A DNA stretch of 64,000 nucleotides. It comes from Floccularia luteovirens. Lineage: Eukaryota; Basidiomycota; Agaricomycetes; Agaricales; Squamanitaceae. Position 1 is the stretch's first letter, and every line of letters begins with the position of its first letter. The position numbers were made by a program, and so were the translations under genes. Below are positions 23,110 to 36,400 of this stretch, in pieces. The stretch spans positions 1-64,000 of the forward strand of contig VSJF01000006.1 in NCBI GenBank assembly GCA_009739215.1, written 5' to 3'. Under the pieces are notes generated by a model. It did not search any database. It saw only the letters and a list, made by a program, of their open reading frames with translations, and was not told the origin of the DNA.

Positions 23110-23518
23110 ATGTCCAAGATATTTGCAATCGCCGCGAGTGTCCTCCTTCTTATTACACATACTATTGCAGCTCCACAAGCCGTGACATGTAAGTGTATAT
23201 TCCGCATTACTAGTCATAATTTGATTTTTTGAATGGTGAAATATAGGTCAGACCGAGAGTGTGAGTCTTTTTCATTATATACCATGATGAACGGTACTAA
23301 CTCTTTAAATAGGATTGTAAGTCCATGAACCACACATCCTGACTGGATACAAACTTGACTGTTTCCTTGGATAGGCCGACCTCGGCAAGTCTGCTGTGGC
23401 TTTGCACCACAAATTGTCCAATAGTAAGTCGAATTTAACCATGAAAACCGGAGTAAGTAGGGAAATTTGAACGGTTTTTCTTTTAAATAGTTGCCTTCCA
23501 TATGGCTCTGTCTGTTAA
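23110..23518 (+). CDS. small secreted Cys-rich protein 3 (micro-exon family)
   Basis: 57-aa peptide, shortest of the family; exons 23110-23188, 23247-23260, 23313-23316, 23375-23423, 23491-23518. The signal peptide is MSKIFAIAASVLLLITHTIA, cleaved before APQ. Micro-exon GATT is flanked by canonical GTGAGT...AAATAG and GTAAGT...GATAG introns, the cleanest example in the window. Framework C-x5-C-x5-CC-x9-C-x6-C-stop; core DCRPRQVCCGFAP and tail YCLPYGSVC. It is closest to protein 2. The first two cysteine codons are each split by a phase-1 intron. Function unknown. Confidence 0.82.
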
Positions 23519-24774
23519 TCAACGAATGGTGTTGGAACAAATCCTGTATACCATATTTGTGGTGGTTATATGGGGAGAAGTGTCAAAACAAACCTGTGAA
23601 AAATACATGTGGAACAACAGAGATATAATGAATTTGTATGACTGAGGCAATTGACGGCAACTAAAGGGATAAACGACTCCTCCAAAAGCGGAAATGAGGG
23701 AGATATCAATGCCCCGTGCTAATAAGCATAATCAATGGAGATGATGGACATTCGCTCATAGGGTGGAAAACTGAATCTATAGGAGGTGGTTAGCGTATGG
23801 ATAAACCGAACGATACGGACCGTACAATGAACCTGTCAATGTTTCACGTGTGATAGGAATCTATTGTATAACAGAAAAGTCTGATGAGATTTCGGTTTCT
23901 TTCGAATGGCGCGGGCAATCAGAAATGTATGGTAAACGCTCGATAAAAAGTAAAAGAGAAAGATTGGATCTCGGACCGGGTTATTTTGACATGTTGAACA
24001 ACGGCCTTACATGTGGTAGTGGGGAGAGCAGCCCGCTTCAAGTCAACTTCAAGTTTCAAATAATTTCATTCAAATTGAGGTTTTACATAGCCGCTTACAA
24101 TAGATATATATCCCTTGTGAATAAACGAAAAGTAGAAACCGACCTTTTACCAAGTATGATTATGCATTAGTGGTCACTTGAATATATGCTCCCACTAATT
24201 GCGGGTAACCCTGTCTGGCCAAGCAGCCAAGCCGATTAGTAACAGCAGCCTCCTATCATCACGCCTTCACGGTTCCACTACCATTCCACCACGCAAAAGA
24301 CTGCAGCCGATAGTTTGTATAGTTTGAAAGCGACTTATGCGGATGGCAGTTTTGAGGTTTGGATTAATCGCTAGACCTTGACTCTTAGCAGAGGTGCAGT
24401 GGACTGTGGAGGAAATCATATGATTCAACAGTAATAGAATAATAAATTGTACTATTGCTTAGAGCACATCCTCATATCCATAATACGACTAGCTAGTATT
24501 GCCTCAGTAGAGGCTGTATGTTAAGCGACAAGAGGCTATACTAATGTACTATACCCTAGTGATGTAAAATGTCTCAGCTTTGATTATCATTGATCGCGGG
24601 GGCTTCGCATGTATATGTATTGAGATGTTGAGCAAACCTATCAGGGTAACTTCGACGTGGTTTTCCAATTCGTTATAAAAGGACACTCCAAGTCGGTTAG
24701 ATTCCTTACATCCACGAATCTCCACTTTTCCACAGACCTCTCTCTTTGCAAGACACATTCTCAACACTCCCAAC
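23519..24774. other. intergenic between secreted genes 3 and 4
   Basis: About 1.25 kb without a supported gene. A TATAAAA box is at 24674-24680, about 100 bp upstream of the next ATG. The motif TAGAGGCTGT at about 24510 recurs as GTAGAGGCTA near 41022, upstream of another family member. Confidence 0.5.
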
Positions 24775-25204
24775 ATGCAAAGCAAACTCTTCACAATCAC
24801 GGTTGCATTCTTTTTCCTCCTCGTTTCCAATGTTTCTGCTCAAACTCCTTTCGAGAATGAATGTAAGTCTTTTATTGTTTTCTCGCATGTAAGTAGTTGA
24901 ATTAACCAACTATTTCTCGTATTGGCAGGTAACTTGGATAAGGCAAGTTCTAGAGTCATGGTCGTCAGCAATATTAACCAACCCTCTCTATCCCTGTTTC
25001 TAAATCTAGGACTGTATGTACTCCGTTCATCTCTTTAGTTCTGTACATTGACTGACAATCCATACAAGGCCCGGCGGACAAACCACGCTGCTGCCACGGT
25101 TTCGCATCCAATTAGTAAGTTTCCGCATTCTCAGTGGTGTCAATATCAACACATTAACCATGATCTATAGCTGCGCCGATGTTCCAAAGGACACAGCTTG
25201 TTAA
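24775..25204 (+). CDS. small secreted Cys-rich protein 4 (micro-exon family)
   Basis: 61-aa secreted peptide; exons 24775-24862, 24929-24942, 25010-25013, 25069-25114, 25171-25204. Signal peptide MQSKLFTITVAFFFLLVSNV, cleaved near SAQ. The micro-exon is GACT (Asp plus first Cys base). Intron 2 begins GCAAGT, a GC-AG intron, and this keeps exon 2 at the family's usual 14 nt. Framework C-x5-C-x6-CC-x7-C-x8-C-stop; core DCPADKPRCCHG and tail YCADVPKDTAC. The genes to its left are all in the same orientation; the kinesin gene to its right ends 567 bp away on the other strand. Function unknown. Confidence 0.8.
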
Positions 25205-25770
25205 ACAAAGGATACAAATCATTTTGTTGCACAAATATTTACAGTATTATGAGGCCTATAAGGGTGTATGCTTATGGGAACTATGTAATGACAAGATTTT
25301 GGAATGAGTCAAAAAATGTCAAATGGGGTGGAGCCCTACGTAAACTATTACACGCATTTATTTTACTGGGGCTTTACTGTCCAGAAGTGAGGGTGATTGC
25401 GGTAACCTTGTCATGAGGCGGTTCACTGGGTATTTGATCATGGTGGAGGAAAGGCTTGCAAAACGATGAATGATTTACATAAAATGGTTGTGATATAAAA
25501 GGAGAAATGGGAATTATATGTAAAGGAGAGGAGTTTAATGCTGGTTGGCTGTGTGAATTGGCAGGAGCAGGATGGGGATAACACTACACATTTACTTCAT
25601 TCACTGTTCTTTGGATATCGCACATTTTCCTTCTGATTATTTTTGGTATTTTTTCAATGGTTGGATATAAGGTCATAATAAGTTACGAAAAAAGGAAAAG
25701 AATGTGGATGATCTACACAAGCAAAGAAAAACTCCTTTTCTTTCATACCATACATCTACGCGGGTTACTA
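25205..25770. other. convergent intergenic region
   Basis: AT-rich 3' flanks of secreted gene 4 and the minus-strand kinesin. No gene or repeat recognised. Confidence 0.6.
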
Positions 25771-28249
25771 TCATGGTGACGTGCGGGTTTGTTTCTTAGC
25801 CGTACCAATTGTGGTATTGTTGACCTAGAATTTATCGTAAAATATCCACATATATAGATGATAAGAACAAGTACTGACTTTCGTAGCGAATCTCAAAGAT
25901 GTTAATGATTCATTGAGGTGGGCAACTAGAGGCGACAAATTCAAAAACATCTATAGCGCCTACATAAGTGTCCATATATGCGCAAAACCAGAATGATAAA
26001 ACATACCAGAGTTTTCGAATTTCCACTCAGTGAGTTTTGCAATAGATAAGTGAGCTGTTTCACAACCGGAACCATCAAATTATGGGCGGGTAACAATCAA
26101 AAAATCAACATACCTTCGAATTTCGATACGGGATATGTTTGTCACCTCCCTTCTCTCCTTTCTCTCCAAGAGCAGCAATAACATCACCAAGAGCACTCAA
26201 ACTCTTGTTAATATTCTGCGTTTCCTTCATCCTCTCCTTATCCGCTCCCCCATTCGCAAAGCTCACATTCAACCGTTCGCTCCCCGCCAAATCAACGAGA
26301 TTCAAACTACCTTCACACCGCTCCCCAGTTCCTCCAACGCCTCCATCTAATCCAACGTTCACTCCACTTATTCGGAGTGTGAATACGGAATGGGATCGTG
26401 ATGACCTTTCATTCATCAATGTCGCTGCTACGCTTCTTCTGGATTGAGCTATGGAAAGTAGTGTTCGAACTTGTGAAGCGGAGTGGAGAGGGACAACGTT
26501 TAGATCGGTTACTCGCGTCGAACCGGTTTTTTGATCATGTTTGATTTCGTGTTTCTTTTTGTCAAATTCGCCTTTACCAAGAAGGTCGTTGATAGTTTCG
26601 TTGTACTACAAGAGAGTGTTCATTAGATCCAAATGGAAAAAGCAAGGAGGGATAGTTACGATTTCAAGGAATTGGCCTTCCATCTTGTATTCCCACCCTT
26701 TGCTCTTCATCTCCTCTGCAACTCGGAAAACTTGTTCAACAGCACGTGGTATCATTCCAGCGGAGATTTCTGACTAGACCCTAAAGTAAGTAACAGAATT
26801 GTCAAGATATGAGAATATACATACCGAACCGCCCTCCATAGTAAATGATTTCCCGGATCCGGTTTGTCCATAAGCAAATATGCAGACATTATATCCATCT
26901 GTACAACTCTGAGCCAACTGAGAGATTTCTTCGAAAACTTCTGCTTGTGTAGCGTCAGGCTCGAATACCTATACAAGTAAATGTTAGATGATGTGAAGAG
27001 TCGGAGCCCTTGCACTTACACGGTCGAATCCAAAATTATACACTTCCTTTCTTTCCTGGCCAGTCGCACTCTCGCTCGACGAGTAGAGAACAATCTCCTT
27101 GTGGTCACGTTTGTCGGGGAACGCAACCTTTGCTTGAGCTTCCTCTTTAGTTTTCTCCAACTCCTCCGCAGATAACGAGGTCGAAGACTCCAAATTGAGG
27201 TCGGAAGGTAGGATGGGTCGGACTCGACAGAAGACTCGGATGTTTCCTTTCAGTTCTTGTACCATGTTATGCAACTTTCTACGAATATTCTCACTCTCGA
27301 TCGCTTCCCGTTTGAGGTCATCCACTTGTTTCTGCGCAGCCTCCAATTTGAGTGTCAAGTCTGATACTGTCCTAGCGTAAACATCCAGTTGTGACTGTAA
27401 AGCACTCGTCTGGCCATGCAAAGCATTGTTTTGTGTGGTAAGAGTGAGATGAGAGGTTGATTGCTGAGATATAGTTGATTTTAGGGAAGAAACGGTTTCC
27501 CTCTCCCGTTCAAGATCGTTCCTACAAACACGGAGATCTTCATGGACTTCTCTCAACTCACGGTCACGTTTCTTGACATCCATTTCCAGGTCCATAACTT
27601 CTCTCGCATGTCTCTTCTTCAAATTCTCGATTTCATCCGAAGCCAGAACAAGTTCCCTGCGTTGGTTTAATTCGTGGGATTTAGCATTGGCCAATTCGCG
27701 AGATAACGCAACATGGTTGGATTGGAGTTCAGCGACTTTGTTGCGTTCAGACTCCATATCTGCTGCTAAACGTGCGGCATCAGCTTGTCTTGCTGATTCA
27801 ATTGAGCTTAGTTGGGACTGTAACTCGTTGAACCTCCTATCATCAGAGGTTCGCCCGGAGTTGGCGGTTCTCGTAACTGAGCCAGATGCAGTCCTGCCCA
27901 CTGCACCACGAGTAGCTGTCGAAGGCCTAAGAGGAGCACGCGTAGTGGAGACTGGGGGAGCACTCGTTCCTCTGGTCCTAGATAAGGCAGGCGGCTGTGG
28001 CTTTGTGAGTGGTTTTGGCATATTTGGCCCTTTTGACGTAGCAAGATTGATAGCAGTGCGAGAAGGTTGTAGAGGTCTATTGGGACGAGTAGCACCTATC
28101 GCTGGTAACTTTCTCGGTTGATCCAAAGATTCATCGTCATCTTCCTCGATAGTTGATTTACGTTTCCTTGTGGTTGTATTTGAAGGCATTGAAGGACCTG
28201 GACAGACTCTATCTGGTGATGAGCTTCGTAGACGAGGTAAGCGAGACAT
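25771..28249 (-). CDS. kinesin-14 (C-terminal motor, Kar3/Ncd type)
   Basis: Minus-end-directed microtubule motor acting in spindle assembly and nuclear movement. Seven exons: 28249-27020, 26968-26825, 26773-26660, 26605-26114, 26054-26007, 25950-25879, 25824-25771; every exon is a multiple of three, giving 717 aa. The N-terminal tail (about 1-150) is basic and Ser/Pro/Thr-rich, a likely second microtubule-binding site. Residues about 150-345 are a long coiled coil. The kinesin-14 neck reads [14 protein letters not shown]. The C-terminal motor has P-loop GQTGSGKS (444-451), switch I NERSSRSH, switch II DLAGSE and the [13 protein letters not shown] stretch, and it ends in [15 protein letters not shown] chose the Met at 28249; an upstream Met at 28282 would add 11 residues. 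The last motor exon reads [15 protein letters not shown] where most kinesins have a VNISP-type motif. It diverges from the Opi1-like gene. Confidence 0.95.
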
Positions 28250-28446
28250 ACAATTTACGTTGAAAAGTTGAACGTTGAACACGAAAAGTCGAACTTTGCT
28301 TGGACGCGCTGGTCATGTGATCGAGATAAATGATGGCAGTGCTATGATATTTGGTTGTGTTATTCTCGACATTCACATGATAACGAGAAAATGTAAAAGC
28401 ATGTGCTTCTCATTCATCTCTTCTCCTTCCCCTTCCCCCTCTTCCA
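28250..28446. promoter_or_regulatory. divergent promoter of kinesin-14 and Opi1-like genes
   Basis: Only 197 bp separate the two start codons, so both promoters must lie here. The kinesin side carries clustered GTTGAA/GTTGAAC motifs (about 28259-28280); the Opi1 side has a pyrimidine-rich tract (TCTTCTCCTTCCCC) just before the ATG. Confidence 0.6.
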
Positions 28447-31110
28447 ATGGATTCCTCTACAATACCACTCGACGACCACGACGAAAGCGTTCGCATCGCT
28501 GCTAGTGCCCTCGATGATATGAGAAACAGCACCGTTCACCAGATCAAAGATGGTATGATTTCTTTACTTTACAATCTCACCTTTCCCTTATGTTATTTCA
28601 GCACCACAATCGACACCAACCCTCTCAAGTCCTTCATCTTCACCATCTACATCATCATTGTCCGACCCCCAGGGACAACTCAACTCACATACCCCTGCAA
28701 TTCCACCCTCCGCTACTTCCCCATCCACATCTAACCCCACCTCCCCCGATTTCGTTTCCCGCGTTTCCCACTTCCCTCTTGTCAAATCAGCCCTTCGCAC
28801 TTATGAGCAGGGTAAAGCTTCCTCACGCGTCGTCAAGGTGGGCTTTAGACTTTCTTCTTTTACCTTTCTTGTATCAATCATGTGATATTCACTCGTACTA
28901 ATAGTATAGCGCTGAGATGGTCGAGTCCAGTGTTAAGTCCATATCGAAGCCTGTTATCGACCGTTTACCTGTCAACGTGAATCAGCTGGATGAGTTTGCT
29001 TGTCGACAGTTGGATAGGGTACGTCATTTCATTTTGTCATATCGTAATCAGATTTCCATGTGAAATTTGCTTATCTATATTCCACGTCTTATATCAATTG
29101 CCTTCCAAAGTTTGACAGATATCGCCATCCGTCTACTGGCGAGAACTCTCCTCAAATGGTCGAAGATGCTTTCCCTTCAGAAAGACCGAAATCCAAAACT
29201 AAGACTCTGGATGGATCCGCAATCAACGATCCCACGACATCACCTCGCGGCCCTATTCCAACAACTAGGGACAAAGATCGAGAGTGGAGAGGTGAAGGTG
29301 AGAGAAGTATTCCTAGCTGGCTCGAAGGTACTTCATTTCTTTTTCTTGCTTTCCCACGTTCTTACTTTTCTGGTAGCCAATAGTCCATTTGTTGCTCCAC
29401 CTCCACCTCCACCCCTAGATTCGCGCTCATCCCGATCATCTACACCGACGCAGCAAGGTGATGATGCCTTTACATCGTCTTCCAAAGCTCGGTACAACGT
29501 TAATTCAAGCCCTGAAAATTCAAACGAAAGACAAGTTGTACAACGCAGTCGGTGGCAAGCAGTTCTTCTTGAAGCTAGTGGACTGAGCGCTGCTTTGAGC
29601 GAAGAAAGTATGCGGAGGTTGAAATACTGTCTGCAATGGCTTCAAGTATGTCGTTGTTATTTTTTCTGTCTCTCATACTAATACAGCCTGTCAGTACGCA
29701 ACTACACACATCGACGCTCAGATCCTCATCTTGCGAGACTTTGCCGCAAGTTTGCAGCCTCTCCCTCCTGGTGACACTGGTGGTAGCAATAATCACACGT
29801 GCCTAATCTCATCGGATCACATGCGAAAACTCACCGCTGTGCGACGCGACATCATTATAACAATTCGGCAAGTTGTAGATGTTGTTAGTAAATATGCGGG
29901 TGGTGCTTTGCCGGAACCCGCAAGGACCAGAGTGAGAGGCTTCATTCTAAAATTGCCTCAGAGGTGGGCTAGCAGGGCTGGCGTCATAAATGATGCTGGT
30001 GGGATAGGAATGGTAGCCGGGGGACAAGCCGTAGAGAGGGAAGTTGTTACAGCTGCAGCTTCATCTGGCTCAGGTGTGCGAAGAGTGAATAACAGGCGTG
30101 CTGCACAGCGTGAAAGAAGGACAGGTGGGTCAGACAACGTCAGCGTTTCGGGTTCAGCGGGATTGCGATCTGGTGCGTCGTCTCGGGCTGCATCACCTTC
30201 TGCGTCTCCGAGAGTGCCACGTGCTGGTGGGATTGGACCTTACTCTAGGCATGAGCGTGGAGACTCAGGATCTGGGTTGGGTGGTGAGAATAATGGTGAA
30301 GGTGGTAATGCGCATGTTGCCAGAGGGACGGCAGTTGTCGCCGCGCAGAGAATTTTAACACTGGCGCTCGAAAGCTTGGATATGATGCGAGGAGTAACAG
30401 GAGTTGTCAAAGATAGCTTGGATCGGGCTGATGCGTACGTCACTCTTTGATTCTATCATCCACTTATATATTAACTAAATACTAAATTGAATAGATGGGT
30501 TGGGAGACTACGCACAGTCGGAATACAACGCGGCGTACGAGAAGGAGAAGAAAACTACGAGAATGAACCCCGAAGAGTTGGTAGTGGGGATAAAAGCATA
30601 CCCGGACGACATCTCCGTCGGCGCGCACGTCGGAAATCAGAAGATAGTTCACAGCAAATGAGCGAAGGCGAAGGTTATGATGACGACATCGAGTTGGATG
30701 CTGAAGAAGGGTCCACTGTATGGGAAGAAAGTGTACCAAGCACACCTAGCTCAAAACTACATGGATATGGTTACGGATATGGAGGTTTTTCATCACCAAA
30801 TAATACCTATTCACACTCACCGAACCACTCGTACTCAAATTTCAACTCGAATACCCGTTCGCAAACGCAATCTCAAACTTATTCACCGGCTCCTTCGTCT
30901 GCATACATGACTGCTCAAGAACATGAGTATGAACGCGAAAATGAAGACGACAACGAACAAGGAGGAAAGAACCAGACAAGTGTATCTGCTCAGATGAGTG
31001 CGCCGAGTCCCGCTGGGGTTGACATTGGATCGATGAGTATCGAGGAGGGAGATGAGGCGGAGAGGTGGAGGAGTAGAAGAGAAGAGATGGATGTTGATAT
31101 TCGAATATAG
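28447..31110 (+). CDS. OPI1: Opi1-family transcriptional regulator
   Basis: In yeast Opi1 is the repressor of phospholipid (inositol/choline) genes, held at the ER by phosphatidic acid and released to the nucleus. Seven exons: 28447-28552, 28602-28837, 28905-29018, 29111-29327, 29377-29645, 29695-30434, 30495-31110 (765 aa). The N-terminal segment DDHDESVRIAASALDDMRNS and the block FVSRVSHFPLVKSALRTYEQ through VIDRLPVNVNQLDEFACRQL are the conserved Opi1 domain core. A second conserved block comes after the linker: RWQAVLLEASGLSAALSEES, RLKYCLQWLQYATTHIDAQI and LRDFAASLQPLP. The C-terminal third is disordered and acidic/Gly-Tyr-rich. I did not find an obvious FFAT motif, so ER retention as in yeast is not shown. 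Intron placement is confirmed by continuity of the conserved blocks. Confidence 0.92.
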
Positions 31111-31253
31111 TTTATTTTATTTTACAGTGTTTTATCCCAATTCCATTCGGGAAAATATATTTCCTTTCCTGTGTGTCATCCTCCGTCAGCCTCAACTCAT
31201 TGCTCTTTAATCATCCAATTTTGGGCCTTCTCGCACATTATACACCACCCCCA

Positions 31254-33270
31254 ATGTCGGACAATAACTTTTCTTTCCCATTCCAATTCCCACTCCCAAG
31301 TTCCGCCTCCCACCAAAATGACCAAAGCACAGCCGACTTATCGAATTATCTCGTTACCAACACCGGCGTCGAGAATGCCTTTTCGTCACCAACACCAGCG
31401 CAATTACTAAACGAGGTGGCTGACATGGAGTATCGTGGACTAAGTATGTTGGACCATGAACGGACTATAGGTAGCTACCCCGAAGATCCAAACATGGAGA
31501 AATACCAATATGGATACGGCTATCCATATGGATATGGACTTGATGACAAAAAGGATGATGAAATGCCCCGCTATATCGACCCAAACGCGCTCACTTGTGC
31601 ACCCGGGTCAGTATTTGAATCTACCATCGAAGATGAGAACCAATCTGCGAACTTTACCAGCAACATTAACAATAACATATCTACTCTACCCTCCAGCTCC
31701 AGTAACGCTTTATTATTTCCGGTGATGAAAGTTCCTGTCCAAAATGCTGCAGGAGTGAACACACCTCGTTCAATATTACTCCCCATCCCGACCCGTTCTG
31801 GTTTATCATCACCCACATATCCACACCAACAAGGCATATCAGGCCAGAATTCAAACCCATCTTTGTCTTCACCATATACGTATCAAACATCTTCACCGTT
31901 ATCATCACTTTTGCAACCACAATCTCCTACAAATGCTTCATCTTTATCTTCTTTATCTTCACCTCAACATCTTTATACCAATCACAAGGGTGTACGATTT
32001 GTTTTGAACCAGAACGAGAATGAAATGAAGACAGCTTTAGGGTCACCTATTTCTCCAAGGTTACTAAGTCTAGGTCTTCGTGCAGGAGTCCCAGGTCGCG
32101 GACTGATGGGTTGGGAAGGTCCGGACGATTATGTCGATATTAGTACTAATCATCCAAGTACTAACACTGCTGCGGTCGCACCCGAGAACAAGCAGGGAGT
32201 GTCAACAAGAACCCAGAAAAAACGAGGACGAGATGATAACAGTGACATTGACGACAAAAGCGATACAGGTGCTCCAGTTAATCGGGGGTCAACAAAACGC
32301 GTTCGTATGCAAATAAACTCAACTGATGATGCAGATGCTGGAGATGGAACTAAAAGGCTGTGGGTGAGTCCCCGAAAAACAAGAGGGACCGTTGCAAGGT
32401 ATGCCCTCACTTCTGAAGGAGGGAAAAGTCAGGAAAACGAAGAAAGTGATCATAGCGAAGACGAGGACGAAGATGAAGCAATTAGCGACAGTGGTTCGGA
32501 TTCGGACGTTTATCAACCTTCACGGTCCCCATCCCCCATTTCTTCTGACTTTGGGGAAAACTCCGTCGGACATGGTATCCCCTCATCCTCATCCATACCC
32601 GAACTCAGAGGGAGGGGAAAGACACATGCCAGCAGTACCACGCAGAGGAAGGCAGGAACAGGGACTGGGACAACGAGGAGGAAGAAAGGGAAAGCGACTG
32701 GAAGCGCAGCCAACGCTCTAGCTACCATCTTGAAAATGAAGGCAGAGAGCACCGGCCAGAATGTGAGTGAGGTTGGCCCGATGGACGGTAGCAGTGGTTA
32801 TAGCAGTGCAGACCCTGAGCACAATGGTGATTCTACCGGTAGCATGATGCGGCGTAGGAAGAACAGTCACATCCCTCTACCCGTTCCGATTCCAAACTTG
32901 ATCAAGAAGAGTCGAGGAAGAAAAGTTCCTTATGTTGTTCCCACTGCTGGTAATTCTGGTGAAACAAGAAGACGCAGCCGTACCGCGTCCACATCCGCAT
33001 CTCCACATAAAAGCAAAGTTGACACCGGGGAAGAAGAACGCATGTATATCTGTGACGTGCCCGGATGTGGCAAGTGTTTTGTACGTGGAGAACATCTGAA
33101 GAGACACATCAGGAGCTTGCATACCTATGATAAACGTGAGTTCCACATTTTACACTTCTGGCATTTCATAACACCATATTTTAGCATATCCGTGTCCATA
33201 TGATGGATGCGACAAGTCGTTCAGCAGAAGGGATAACTTGGGTCAACATGTTCGTGTCCATCTCCAGTAA
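31254..33270 (+). CDS. C2H2 zinc finger transcription factor, two C-terminal fingers
   Basis: 655 aa from two exons (31254-33135, 33185-33270). Two tandem fingers end the protein: C600-x4-C605-x12-H618-x4-H623, then PYPCPYDGCDKSFSRRDNLG with C631, C636, H649 and H653; the intron falls in the linker between them. This Msn2/Msn4-like arrangement of two C-terminal fingers suggests binding to a short GC-rich element, but the target is inference. The long N-terminal part is Ser/Pro/Asn-rich with an acidic block (EDEDEDEAISDSGSDSDVY) that may activate transcription, and basic patches such as TTRRKKGK. The start is the ATG at 31254; upstream extension would need a non-ATG codon. The coding region ends 51 bp before the tRNA gene. 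Confidence 0.9.
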
Positions 33271-33321
33271 TTTTTAGGTCGCTAGTGATTTAGTACAAAT
33301 CATAACCATGTCAATTATTGA

Positions 33322-33421
33322 GCCCGCCTAGCTCAATCGGCTAGAGCGTCAGACTTTTAAGACTGTGCGTAACAGCACGTGCTTTATCTGAAGGCTGCGA
33401 GTTCGACCCTCGCGGTGGGCT
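33322..33421 (+). tRNA. tRNA-Lys (anticodon TTT) with intron
   Basis: The cloverleaf can be drawn from the sequence: acceptor GCCCGCC pairs with GGTGGGC (one G-T), D stem GCTC/GAGC, anticodon stem TCAGA/TCTGA with loop CTTTTAA, and T arm GCGAG-TTCGACC-CTCGC. An intron of about 26 nt lies one base after the anticodon, the canonical place, leaving a 74-nt tRNA before CCA addition. T33 and the TTT anticodon give Lys (AAA/AAG). It lies between the C2H2 gene and the HAUS6-like gene. Confidence 0.95.
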
Positions 33422-33470
33422 AGTCTCCTAATTTTTTGAATTCCATACACATGTACAAAATACATTTTTG

Positions 33471-36400
33471 ATGTCCATTCCACCAACCCTTCTCTTACTG
33501 GTCCACCTCCACATCTTGGAATATCCGCATGCAAATAATCCAGAATACGATCATGCTCTATTTGACTCCCGCACGCGTGGTTTACGTGACCGGTTGAGGT
33601 CAATGGAGGATATCTGTTATTTCTTGGTGGGTAAGATCGAGGGTGTTAATGGAAGGAAATCTGTATGTTTCACTTCTCTGTATGTCTTGCTGGAATAGAT
33701 GCATATCATACTCTGTTGTTGATAGGTTTTCACCACATATCCATGTGTGACCCCAGCAGACACGACAGCTTTCCGAACATCTTTAGCACGCTATCTAGAA
33801 GGTCTTCGACATCATGCTCTATACCCTTCAAAGACTGGTACGAGTAGTAGTGCAGGTAGCACTGGGTGGTGGTGGCGAGAGGTCGTTGTGCGCAAATCTC
33901 TGTTGGAAGAATGTGTTGGCGATAAGTCTGTCTTTTCTACTTTCCATGTTGCCTTCTTGTTATCGGTCAATTGAGATTCGTTTTATCTAATTAGGTTCGA
34001 AAGGCTGTTGCTCGCTCTCTCAACGCACGCTTTGTTTAAAGGTACATCCTCGTTCCATATCCCAGAAAACACTAGCGTAAGTACGTTCTGCTCATAAGTC
34101 TCCTAATTCCAATATCGATATATACAATACATCCCCCAGCACACTCACCTAAGCACGCAACCAGTGTTATATACTACGTTATTAAATGAATGCCAAAACA
34201 AAAAAGTCATCTGGATAGAACGTGCAGCGGGTCTAGGAAGGAGACGTGATTATGTCCGTGAACTTTGTGTGAGCCTCTTCCACCTTGACTCTCACTCGCT
34301 TGTTATATATTGAATTATATCTGGAGTAGCAACATATAAACAACAAAGACGCGCCATCTCGGTATAATTCATTATCGACTGAGCGTCTGTGTGCTCTCTC
34401 CGCACAAAGATATAATGATCTTCTACATGGTTCATGGGTCGGCCCATTTGGTGAACGCGCCTTAATATTTGCGCGTACACTTGCCAAAAAGAAACTTGGG
34501 GGTATGGTGTACCCATCTCACGGTCCACCAGAACAATATTCAAACCACGAAGATAATAAACAAAGACATAACCATATCCAACGACCCGTCCCACCTGTCC
34601 CACCGCTTCCCGTAGCAGCAGCTCATCACCCTTCACATCTCAGACGTATGCGAAGAGGACCTTTTGACACTTCTCAACGAGGTACAAATAATAAAAGTAA
34701 GAAGAAACGAGTTATAGGTGAAACTGAAGATTCCCCTCTATCCCGCGATAAGAAGGGATCCACACTCCATGAAACGTTGGATGATGATCTGAGCAATGAG
34801 AGGACCCACGAGTTACGTGATGCATTGGCTATCGCTCGGAGAAGGGGTGAAGATTGTAAAAATGAAATGGCGAAGAACAAGAAGGTTGGCAAGCAGAAGG
34901 GTTTTGTGCTAGGTTTATGGAGAGTGGATTTTGATGAGGACTTTCTATTTAGCGTGCGTTTATTTCCCGATTCTTTTTTCTCCGTTTGCTCATTTCCCCT
35001 GCACCCGCCACGCGCATATATGGGGGATCTGAAATCAGTCTGAACTTGCTCGAGATAACGATTCGTTCCATTCCTCCCTTTCTCTCTTCTCTTCACTCCC
35101 GACCGTCCCCAATGCCAAAAGTGACGAGGTTCCCTCTACCACTGGAGAATCAACGTCCTCTAATATATCGAGTCGGATTGAGTATATCAGGAGACATTTA
35201 CTACCTTCATATCATCCCATTCAAGAACCAAATGGTGGACATGAGGCTACGGTTCAGATTAACGAATCCAAAATAGAAGAACCAAAGAGCTCTGTGGATA
35301 ATCAAATCAAGAAACAAGTGAATACACACACACAAGAGAAGTCGCGGATAAAGCCAAAGTCAAAGCTGAAGCCTTTATCACGGTCTGAAAGCCACACATT
35401 GAAGAATGTTAAAGCGGAGGTGCAACCACTGAAAATAGCGACTACAAGTAAAATTCCACCCACTCAAATTAGAAGATATAAACCCTCAGGTTCCAAAGTA
35501 CCTCAGACCGAGGTGGTTGTGACCCCCAAGAAAAGCCCAGAGGAAGAGAAGAAAGTTCAAATGAAGCGTGTAGGATCTGTTAGACGCTCTCTGGCTCTTA
35601 TCAGAGAATCAGGAGTTAGGTTTGGGTTCGGTGATGGTAACTTTAAGAAAAACGATTCGTTTGCAGATTTCGACCAAGAAGATGAGGTTTCTCGTGTTAG
35701 TATCGAAGTTCTTTTTCATGGTACTTCTGATGACCTGACTAAGAGAGAAAAAATTGTAGCTCGTAGATTGTACTTGGGATACCTCCTTGTCTGGCTCAGA
35801 AGGGACAGGTGGGACCGAGGATGATGAAGATGGAGCAGGACCATCTACGCCTATCGCTTCTATCAAAAAACTTACGTTCGGACTTCCGGGGGGGATGGAA
35901 TCGATTTCGAAAATTGGTAATAATTCATTCATGGAATTCCAGATTTTTTTGTGAATAATCCATAGGGAAACATCAAGGCCAAAGTCGAAGCAAGAGTCGA
36001 AGTCGAAGTCCGACAAAAACACTAATTAATAGGATACATACTGCTGGTACACCAAAAGCGGTTATTAGGTTAAACCTCCCCGATCCACAAATGCAAGTTC
36101 AACCGCAACCAAATCAACAAGAAACCCCACGAATGCAGTCTAGAGAGTCATATCCGTATGCTTTACCCGAATCTGGTGTATCTCTACCAACTTTTGAAGG
36201 AATTGGTTATGAAGTTGGCGGTGATGAGTTTGAGAGCCGAGATGAAAACAACAAGGGAGTGTTGTTTGGTGACTCTGATGCGAACGTGAGGACCCAAAAT
36301 CGGGGGAGAAAAGATGATGGACCAGAAGACGACGAAGAATGGAGCGGAGATGGACCCAGCATGAACTTACGAGATATGTTGTTGGATGCTGGCTCTACAT

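Noticed and set aside
28447..31110. Perilipin-like lipid-droplet protein for the gene at 28447
   Set aside because: The repeated S-V-K/V-I-D-R segment first suggested this, but the whole conserved block and second half match Opi1 better.
31173..31253. N-terminal extension of the C2H2 protein
   Set aside because: It would need a GTG start; the first ATG in frame is at 31254.
33322..33421. Reading the tRNA region as the 3' end of the minus-strand frame at 33349-33603
   Set aside because: The cloverleaf with intron is complete; the frame is a shadow.
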